DNA of 11,365 bases from CAYMLL01 sp964390645 (GTDB lineage: Bacteria; Planctomycetota; UBA8108), in the NCBI GenBank assembly GCA_964390645.1, contig CAYMLL010000254.1, positions 1-11,365 of the forward strand. Direction: 5' to 3'. This document shows positions 6,531-11,365 of the stretch, piece by piece. A model generated the notes under the pieces. The model was not told where the DNA came from. It saw only the letters and a list, made by a program, of their open reading frames with translations, and searched no databases. Numbering within the stretch: the first letter of the stretch is position 1; each line of letters begins with the position of its first letter. The translations under genes were made by a program, and so were the position numbers.

Positions 6531-7505
6531 ATGGAACATCACGACAGCCACGGGCCTTCTCGACGGAAACCCCTCGGTACTCGGGTGCTCCAGAAGCTCG
6601 ACGCGCCCGCCTCGGTCAACGAGGGAATCGCGACCCGGCCGGTCTCGGGCGACCGGATCGCGCGCTTCCGTCTCCTGCGCGAGATCCACCGCGGTCGCAA
6701 CGCGTCGATCTTCGAGGCGTTGGAGAGAGGCTCCGGCCACACCTTCGCTCTGAAGGTCCTCGCTCCGGATCTGGCGCTGCATACCGGTCCGCGTGATCGC
6801 TTCTTCAGCGAGGCGGAGCTCGCCAACCGCGTGACACACCGCTCGATTCTCCCCGTCCTCAGCTGGGGACAGGAGCGCCGTTGCGTTTTCTCGGTCGCTC
6901 GTCTCGAGAGTGGCGAGACGCTTCGCGACCTCGCATGCAGAGTGGGTAGAACCGAGAACGAGGAGTTCTTTGTCGAGCTCGCTCGCAGGTTCTCCGGAGT
7001 CGTGGAGGCGGTCTCGCTGCTCCACGATTCCGGAATCGTCCATCGTGACATCAAGCCGACGAACATCCTCGTCGATGCGGACGGCACATTCGTCCTCGGG
7101 GACTTCGGGTCGGCTCTCGACCGCGCTTCCGGGGCTCAGGGGATCGACGAGTGGATTGGCGGCACTCTCGGCTACATGAGTCCCGAGCAGGTGGTGCCTG
7201 GAGCGGACCCGTTCGATATCGCCGGAGATATCTACGCGCTCGGGCTCACGCTACACGAGCTGCTCACCGGGAAGCCGGGCTTCCCGAACTGCAACGCCGA
7301 GGATCTCGCGCGGCTGAAGCTGACGCGCCGTCCGATCTCGACACGTCAAGAGAACCCTCACGTGCCGCTCAGCCTCGGTGCGATCGTTCGCCAGGCGATA
7401 GAGCCGAATCGAGTCCTGCGGTATCCGAGCGCCTCGGAGATGGATCGAGACTTGCAGCGATTTGTCTCGGATCGCCGGGGATCGCACCGCCGGCACCGCT
7501 GTTGA
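6531..7505 (+). CDS. Soluble Hanks-type serine/threonine protein kinase
   Basis: The 324-residue protein is essentially one kinase domain after an N-terminal stretch of about 45 polar residues. Numbered from the ATG at 6531: invariant lysine K75 (FALKVL), a probable alpha-C glutamate E94 (FFSEAELA), catalytic loop HRDIKPTNIL at 171-180 with D173, metal-binding DFG at 191-193, and the activation segment end GTLGYMSPEQ (SPE in place of APE). Next come the GDIYALGLTLHELLTG helix and the late arginine R297. The glycine-rich loop is weak: IHRGRNASIF, with only one glycine. All catalytic residues are kept, so activity is expected. There is no membrane segment or extracellular sensor, unlike most PASTA or WD40-fused relatives, so it probably acts in the cytoplasm on unknown targets. 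It ends 4 bp from the stop of the convergent transporter gene. Confidence 0.95.
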   Translation: MEHHDSHGPSRRKPLGTRVLQKLDAPASVNEGIATRPVSGDRIARFRLLREIHRGRNASIFEALERGSGHTFALKVLAPDLALHTGPRDRFFSEAELANRVTHRSILPVLSWGQERRCVFSVARLESGETLRDLACRVGRTENEEFFVELARRFSGVVEAVSLLHDSGIVHRDIKPTNILVDADGTFVLGDFGSALDRASGAQGIDEWIGGTLGYMSPEQVVPGADPFDIAGDIYALGLTLHELLTGKPGFPNCNAEDLARLKLTRRPISTRQENPHVPLSLGAIVRQAIEPNRVLRYPSASEMDRDLQRFVSDRRGSHRRHRC

Positions 7506-7509
7506 ATCG

Positions 7510-8469
7510 TCAATTCTCGACGAAGAGCAGCGCGATTCCGGCAACCGCCACGAGCGCGCCGAGCATCGCCCGTAGCGTGATCTTGCGGCGGTAGATCAGC
7601 AGGATCAGGGGCAGGACGAAGATCGGGCTCGTCGAGTGCATCGTCGTGGCGATTCCGACACTCGTGTGCTTGTAGGCGAAGAGGCAGAGCCAGACCCCGA
7701 GGTAGGTGCCGAGGAAAGCGGCCGGGACGATGCGCACGAGCGAGGAACGCGAACAGAGGATCTTGCACCAGGGAGCCAGCTGAGCGCGTGACGCGGCGAT
7801 CGCGGCTCCGATCACGACGGCCAGAAGCATGCGCCCACAGGTCGCGTCGAGAGGATCGATGCCGCGGTGTATCGCCTGCTTCGAGCAGATCGCGCCAAGA
7901 GCCTGCCCGAGGGCCCCGATGGTGCCGGCGAAGGCTCCCGCGGCGACCGATCCCGGATAGTGGCGAGGGGACTCCTCGGACGGCACACGCTCACGGATGA
8001 CCCAGACGACGCCGGCCAGGGTGACTCCCATGCCTGTCCATGCCACGGGCCCCAGATGCTCGTCGAGAATGAGGAGGGCGAGCAGCGCGCTCATCAGCGG
8101 CGCCAGCGTCGTCAGGGTAAGGCAGCGCCGCGGTCCGAGGATCTGCAGGCTGCGGAAGTAGCCGGTGTCGCCGATCACGAGTCCGGTCACGGCGCTCGCG
8201 GCAAGCCAGCCCCACGTCGTCAGATCGGCGCTCAGGATACCGGAATCGTGCAGCAGGGAGCCGGTCCCGACGCCGATCACGCCGATCGTCGCGATGAGGA
8301 AGACGCAGCTCCAGCCGTTCTTGAAGAGGTTGATCGCCGCCGCCGGAGCGCGGAGATTGACGAAGATCAGGCTGGTGATGGCCCAGGCGAACGCTGCAGC
8401 GAGGCCGGCCAGCTTGCCCCAGTGCGTCGTTTCGGTCGTCAAGACCCGCTCGAGGATGTTCGGATCCAT
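7510..8469 (-). CDS. EamA/DMT superfamily transporter
   Basis: This 319-residue integral membrane protein has about ten hydrophobic segments, near residues 18-38, 48-69, 84-103, 117-134, 141-158, 173-194, 211-227, 247-266, 275-293 and 299-317. That is the usual size and 5+5 duplicated layout of drug/metabolite transporters. The end of the first half, LILDEHLGPVAWTGMGVTLAGV, is the typical EamA signature, and the second half closes with the matching MLGALVAVAGIALLFVE. Family members move small metabolites (amino acids, nucleosides, drugs), mostly outward, in the inner membrane; the substrate cannot be read from sequence. Its ATG overlaps the stop of the LOG-family gene upstream, so it is translated as the third gene of the operon. 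No transcription terminator is evident in the 4 bp before the convergent kinase stop. Confidence 0.93.
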   Translation of the reverse strand: MDPNILERVLTTETTHWGKLAGLAAAFAWAITSLIFVNLRAPAAAINLFKNGWSCVFLIATIGVIGVGTGSLLHDSGILSADLTTWGWLAASAVTGLVIGDTGYFRSLQILGPRRCLTLTTLAPLMSALLALLILDEHLGPVAWTGMGVTLAGVVWVIRERVPSEESPRHYPGSVAAGAFAGTIGALGQALGAICSKQAIHRGIDPLDATCGRMLLAVVIGAAIAASRAQLAPWCKILCSRSSLVRIVPAAFLGTYLGVWLCLFAYKHTSVGIATTMHSTSPIFVLPLILLIYRRKITLRAMLGALVAVAGIALLFVEN

Positions 8470-8471
8470 CA
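8467..8471 (-). promoter_or_regulatory. TGATG stop/start overlap coupling the LOG and transporter genes
   Basis: On the minus strand the TGA stop of the LOG-family gene and the ATG of the transporter share one base. Such overlaps normally mean that the second gene is translated by ribosomes ending on the first, keeping the two products in a fixed ratio. Confidence 0.85.
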
Positions 8472-9032
8472 GTCAGGGCGGAACGACGGTGAGTAGCTCT
8501 CGAGGTAGGTCAGCGCGTGCTTCTCATCGGCGACGAGCTCGTAGATTTCGTGCGCCTTCGGTCGCGACAGCCCCTTGTCGATGAGGTGATCGATGTAGTC
8601 GACGATCGGCGTGTAGAAGCCGTCGGTGTCGACAAGCACGATGGCCTTCCGGTGGTAGTCGAGCCATTTGAGAGTGAGGATCTCGAAGAGCTCGTCGAGG
8701 GTACCGAAGGCGCCCGGGAGGCAGACGAAGGCATCGGCGCGCTCGATCATGACCGTCTTGCGCTCCGACATGTCAGGCGTGACGATCAGCTCGTCGCATT
8801 GTTCGTACGCGACCTCGGCCGTCCGCAGGCGTTCCGGGATCACGCCGATCACCTTGCCTCCGTTCTCGTGCACCGAGCGTGCCAGCGCGCCCATGAGCCC
8901 GACGGAGCCGCCGCCGAAGACGAGGGTCCAGCCTCGTTCGGCGAGGTGCCGACCGAGCGACTCGGCGACCTCGAAGTAGCGGCGTGGAGCCTCGTCGCTG
9001 GAGGCGCAGAAGACGCAGATGTTGAGGCTCAC
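8469..9032 (-). CDS. LOG-family (TIGR00730-type) nucleotide 5'-monophosphate phosphoribohydrolase
   Basis: The 187-residue Rossmann-like protein has the family's usual length. Characterised members split nucleoside 5'-monophosphates, including cytokinin ribotides, into free base and ribose 5-phosphate. Visible features are the N-terminal strand ICVFCASS, the FGGGSVGLMGALA phosphate loop (39-51), VIGVIPERL (61-69), the MSERK motif with R91 and K92, and LPGAFGTLDELFE (105-117), whose E114 matches the catalytic glutamate. The canonical PGGxGT is PGAFGT here, a Gly-to-Ala change at the second glycine that would take one base (GCC for GGC). The start is GTG at 9032, supported by GGGAG (9039-9043 on the complement) 6 nt upstream and by homology beginning at once. 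The gene follows the oxidoreductase gene by 13 bp and overlaps the transporter start. The true substrate is unknown; names such as 'lysine decarboxylase' on this family are old misannotations. Confidence 0.94.
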   Translation of the reverse strand: MSLNICVFCASSDEAPRRYFEVAESLGRHLAERGWTLVFGGGSVGLMGALARSVHENGGKVIGVIPERLRTAEVAYEQCDELIVTPDMSERKTVMIERADAFVCLPGAFGTLDELFEILTLKWLDYHRKAIVLVDTDGFYTPIVDYIDHLIDKGLSRPKAHEIYELVADEKHALTYLESYSPSFRPD

Positions 9033-9045
9033 GACGGGCTCCCGC

Positions 9046-10158
9046 TCAAAGCTCTGCCAGCGGATTACGGCGATTCTCCAGCGGCAGCTTCACGGGACGC
9101 CCCTGGCGATGCGATTCGAAGACGGCAGCGATCATCTCCGTTGCCGCCCGTGCGGCGTGGACGTCTCCGAGAGGCCGTGTGTCGTTCTCGATCGATCGGA
9201 TCAGGTCCTTGGCGATGAGGATGTTCCCGCCGTGGAGACCCGCATCCTTCAGCTTCTCGGGTTTGCCGACGCCCGCGCTCGAGATGCTCACCCACCGGGA
9301 GCCGGTGCGCCCCGGCGACCATGACGAGTCCTCGAGGAGGTGCGTTGGCGGCAGGTAGCCGGTGTGCGTCTCGAGGACGCCGCGTGAGCCGTGGATCGAA
9401 AGGCCGAACCGGGACGGCCTGCCGGCGCACAGTCGATGGCTCGAGAAGAACGCCGTCGCGCCGCCGGCGAGTTCGAAGGTCGCCTCGATGCCGTCTCCGG
9501 CGAGCGGTCCGATCCCCTCGTTGCCGTTCTTGACATCCTTGCGCGCCACCGGTCGTCCTTCTTGCGTCACCCGGGCGAAGCACGAGCGCGCCTCGCCGCC
9601 GAGAAGGAGGATCAGGTCGAAGATGTGTGTGCCGAGCACCCAGAGGTCCTCGCCGCCGCCGCGCCGGTCCTCCTTGCCGCGTCCGCGAAACTCGAGGACC
9701 TTGCCGAGGCGTCCGCTCGCGAGGACCTCCTTGATGACGGGGATTTTCGGGCTGTAGCGGGTCTGGTGGGCGATCGCCAGCTTGATGTGCTTTTCTTCGC
9801 ACGCGCGCACGATCGCGTCCGCTTGCTCCAGGTCCCGGCAGAACGGCTTTTCGAGGAACACATTGGCGCCGTACTCGGCGCAGGCCAGAACCATCTCGTG
9901 GTGGCAGTCGAGCCAGCGCGGTCCGACGCTGACGATCTGCGGCCGCTCCTTCTCGAGCATCTTGCGGAAGTCGGCGTAGGTCGCATCGACCCCGAGACGC
10001 TCGGCGCACTCACGGCGCCCCCTGTCGTTCTCGTCGGCGACGGCGACGACCTCGGCATCGTCGATTTCGAGCCAGACTCGATCGAGTCCATGTCCGTAGT
10101 TGCCACGGCCGGTGCGACCGATGACCGCGACGCGGTACTTTTCGGCTGGTTGGGTCAT
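9046..10158 (-). CDS. Gfo/Idh/MocA family NAD(P)-dependent oxidoreductase
   Basis: This is a 370-residue two-domain dehydrogenase. Numbered from the ATG at 10158, the N-terminal Rossmann fold starts YRVAVIGRTGRGNYG (8-22), a variant dinucleotide loop, followed by the acidic strand end VVAVADEND. The family EKP motif (VFLEKPFCRDLEQAD) has its lysine at 104. The substrate domain contains GGGEDLWVLGTHIFDLI. It keeps H178, but the usual catalytic Asp/Lys position of D-x-G-x-H is V174, as I recall for a 'VLGTH' subgroup common in planctomycetes. These enzymes oxidise or reduce sugars, inositols or their derivatives; the substrate here is unknown. An ATG at 10191 would add 11 residues, but AGGAG (10168-10172 on the complement) 9 nt upstream supports 10158. 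It is the first gene of the operon with the LOG and transporter genes. Confidence 0.94.
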   Translation of the reverse strand: MTQPAEKYRVAVIGRTGRGNYGHGLDRVWLEIDDAEVVAVADENDRGRRECAERLGVDATYADFRKMLEKERPQIVSVGPRWLDCHHEMVLACAEYGANVFLEKPFCRDLEQADAIVRACEEKHIKLAIAHQTRYSPKIPVIKEVLASGRLGKVLEFRGRGKEDRRGGGEDLWVLGTHIFDLILLLGGEARSCFARVTQEGRPVARKDVKNGNEGIGPLAGDGIEATFELAGGATAFFSSHRLCAGRPSRFGLSIHGSRGVLETHTGYLPPTHLLEDSSWSPGRTGSRWVSISSAGVGKPEKLKDAGLHGGNILIAKDLIRSIENDTRPLGDVHAARAATEMIAAVFESHRQGRPVKLPLENRRNPLAEL

Positions 10159-10167
10159 CACGGAGCT

Positions 10168-10172
10168 CTCCT
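10168..10172 (-). promoter_or_regulatory. Ribosome binding site for the oxidoreductase gene
   Basis: The complement reads AGGAG, 9 nt before the ATG at 10158. The longer alternative start at 10191 has no comparable site. Confidence 0.6.
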
Positions 10173-10301
10173 GGACGCTCGCATGCTTCACGGACCACCG
10201 TCACGGGGGAAGCGACGAGAACCGTAGCCCCTCAGCTTATCCGAGCGTCGGGACGACGGACAGGGCCAGATCGGAGCGGCTGCCCGGGTCAGAGCGGTCA
10301 C

Positions 10302-10319
10302 CTCGGCCGAGCGCTCGGC
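10302..10319. repeat. Overlapping perfect palindromes after the secreted-protein gene
   Basis: CTCGGCCGAG (10302-10311) and GCCGAGCGCTCGGC (10306-10319) are each their own reverse complement and share bases. They lie 28-45 bp past the stop of the minus-strand secreted-protein gene. As RNA the longer one would give a 5-bp stem with a GCGC loop and no U-run. It may be a weak, non-canonical transcript end or a protein site. The rest of the 188-bp spacer (10159-10346) shows no gene. Confidence 0.35.
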
Positions 10320-10346
10320 TGCCGGAGATCGACCTGTGCACCGGCT

Positions 10347-11168
10347 CTACGGCGCCTGCGGGTTCTCACAGTCGAGCGTGTCCTCGGTCGGATCGACTCC
10401 GTGGTCCGGATGCGGAGGGAGAGGCGGAGGGCCGCCGAGGAAGAGGTTGTTGAACGTCAGCACGGCGTCGGACAGGTCGACGACGCCGTTGTCGGTCGCG
10501 TCGGCCGCATCCAGGCAGAGAGGCTCGTCACCCCCGGTGAAGAGGTAGTTGAGCGTGAAGACGCCATCGGACAGATCGAAGTTCCCGTCCTGATTCGCGT
10601 TCCCGCGCTGGAATACGGGGTGCTGGTCGACGGAGATCGTGATGACGGCATCGTCGGTTCTCAGCGGGATCTCGATCCCGGCCTCGCGTACGACCTTGTT
10701 GCGTGTCGCGGGAACGTTCTCCGCCGCAGCGCGATCGACGAAGCGGACCGCTGTTCGGGCCGCCTCGTCGGTGACGACATCAGCGACGATCCAGGCGAGA
10801 CGGTGACCGTCTCCCGCAGGGATGAACGAGTCCTGGTCGATCGGGTCGGTGACATCGAGAACAACGCCCCAGCTCAGCCCGCCGCCGTCGCCGAGGACGA
10901 AGCCGTCGGAGAAGTCGGCGGTCTGCGCCGCGCCGTCCTGCAGGTCGATCGAGCGCATTTCGATCCGCGACGGGTCGGTCGAAAGCGAGAGCTGAAAACC
11001 GTAGACGTCGGTGTCGGTGTCGAGCAGGATCGGGATCTCGATGTTCTCGTCGCCGGCGGTGATCTCGCCGTCCTCGATGCGCAGGACGCTGTCGGCGTCG
11101 AGCGCGGGTGGGAGGATCACGAGAACAGCGGCGAAAAAGCCACGGATCCACGGCGCATGAGCGAACAT
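10347..11168 (-). CDS. Secreted cohesin-like/dockerin-like repeat protein
   Basis: This 273-residue protein has a clear signal peptide: a hydrophobic core RGFFAAVLVILPPAL, with likely cleavage after ALDA near residue 25. Residues about 28-180 look like a cohesin-type beta sandwich, with 'ENIEIPILLDTDTDVYGFQLSLS' sense (41-63) as in domains that bind dockerins. Two dockerin/EF-hand-like calcium loops follow: GNANQDGNFDLSDGVFTLNYLF (189-210) and the copy at 222-243 with ATDNGVVDLSD. A proline-rich end contains GGPPPLPPHPDHG and C267, which may pair with C218. In Planctomycetota this C-terminal module recurs on many secreted proteins, where it probably serves attachment or assembly outside the cytoplasm; that role is inference. 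No catalytic domain is present. Start ATG 11168 has a weak ribosome site but gives the correct signal peptide. It is 188 bp upstream of the oxidoreductase gene and probably transcribed separately. Confidence 0.92.
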   Translation of the reverse strand: MFAHAPWIRGFFAAVLVILPPALDADSVLRIEDGEITAGDENIEIPILLDTDTDVYGFQLSLSTDPSRIEMRSIDLQDGAAQTADFSDGFVLGDGGGLSWGVVLDVTDPIDQDSFIPAGDGHRLAWIVADVVTDEAARTAVRFVDRAAAENVPATRNKVVREAGIEIPLRTDDAVITISVDQHPVFQRGNANQDGNFDLSDGVFTLNYLFTGGDEPLCLDAADATDNGVVDLSDAVLTFNNLFLGGPPPLPPHPDHGVDPTEDTLDCENPQAP

Positions 11169-11283
11169 CGGCGAGCCCGTGTACGGAGACGGTGTCTTCG
11201 GAGGCCCGATTCTCGATCCCCTCCATGTTCCAGGATTACGGAAGCGGCATCCACTTCTGTTCGAGGGGCCGTGCTCGCTGGCT

Positions 11284-11311
11284 CGCCGTATCGATCGACC
11301 GGCGCTATACT
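11284..11311 (+). promoter_or_regulatory. Candidate promoter with TATACT -10 box and adjoining dyad
   Basis: TATACT at 11306-11311 is a near-consensus -10 element in an otherwise GC-rich region. The segment at 17-bp spacing (11283-11288, TCGCCG) does not resemble a -35 box. Directly upstream of the -10 lies a dyad, CGCCG (11284-11288) and CGGCG (11300-11304), around the palindrome TCGATCGA. It would cover the spacer and suits an operator or activator site. Transcription would start near 11318. Confidence 0.45.
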
Positions 11312-11317
11312 CCCTCC

Positions 11318-11365
11318 ATGCCGCGCGTGATGCCGGAACTCCAGGGGGGCCTGATGAGCGTCGTG
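11318..11365 (+). CDS. Start of an unidentified rightward gene, cut by the window edge
   Basis: An open frame runs to the window end from ATG 11318 (MPRVMPELQGGLMSVV), with in-frame ATGs at 11330 and 11354. The ATG at 11354 has AGGGGGG (11343-11349) 4 nt upstream and is the most likely translation start. The ATG at 11318 lies just where a transcript from the TATACT element would begin, so a leaderless form is possible. Sixteen codons are too few to name a product. It is divergent from the secreted-protein gene. Confidence 0.4.
   Translation, partial: MPRVMPELQGGLMSVV

Noticed and set aside
6089..6796. Open frame running from the spacer into the Ser/Thr kinase gene in another frame
   Set aside because: It is arginine-rich and overlaps the kinase, whose catalytic motifs are clear in the true frame.
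9391..10227. Long plus-strand open frame opposite the oxidoreductase gene
   Set aside because: It is antisense to a well-supported gene, and its translation shows no recognisable fold or motif.
10401..11330. 309-codon plus-strand open frame opposite the secreted-protein gene
   Set aside because: The minus-strand product has a signal peptide and calcium-loop repeats; the opposite frame is a compositional shadow.
1..11365. CRISPR arrays, tRNA or rRNA genes, insertion sequences, phage or toxin-antitoxin genes
   Set aside because: No regularly spaced direct repeats, tRNA-like cloverleaf, conserved rRNA segments, transposase or integrase motifs were seen on either strand.

Overview
The window looks like chromosomal DNA of a high-GC member of the Planctomycetota. 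Three things point there. The secreted protein at 10347..11168 pairs a cohesin-like region with two dockerin-like calcium-binding repeats and a 'LFLGGPPPLPP...C' tail, a format I associate mainly with this phylum. A long WD40 protein carries 'VADGK' blade ends. A Gfo/Idh/MocA oxidoreductase is of the 'VLGTH' subtype. This lineage call is inference from family style, not from a marker gene. Strong GC bias at third codon positions leaves long open frames opposite nearly every gene; these were judged to be shadows.

Layout. At the left edge is the 3' part of a WD40 repeat gene (1..1230, +). Its stop codon lies inside a short degenerate tandem repeat. A 119-bp gap separates it from a histidine kinase (1350..3491, +) with FHA, GAF and PAS input domains and no partner response regulator in view. 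A 272-bp spacer with two similar small hairpins leads to an exported protein resembling DUF6263 (3764..4825, +). Convergent to it is a PLP-dependent sugar aminotransferase of the DegT/DnrJ/EryC1/StrS family (4845..6041, -). A 489-bp very GC-rich stretch with no convincing gene separates this from a divergent soluble Ser/Thr protein kinase (6531..7505, +).

Convergent to the kinase, with only 4 bp between stop codons, is a tight three-gene operon on the minus strand: a Gfo/Idh/MocA oxidoreductase (9046..10158), a LOG-family nucleotide phosphoribohydrolase (8469..9032) and an EamA/DMT transporter (7510..8469). The last two genes are joined by a TGATG stop/start overlap. Upstream on the same strand is the cohesin/dockerin-like secreted protein (10347..11168). 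At the right edge a TATACT -10 element, with an adjoining dyad, precedes the first codons of a rightward gene that leaves the window.

Functionally, the left half is rich in signalling parts: a WD40 scaffold, an FHA-bearing histidine kinase and a Ser/Thr kinase whose phosphothreonine products an FHA domain could read. The right half is metabolic and export related. No CRISPR array, transposase, tRNA, rRNA, phage gene or obvious defence system was found. The least ordinary items are the coupled LOG-transporter pair, the kinase His box with lysine after the histidine, the stop-codon-spanning repeat and the dyad-bearing promoter at the right edge.
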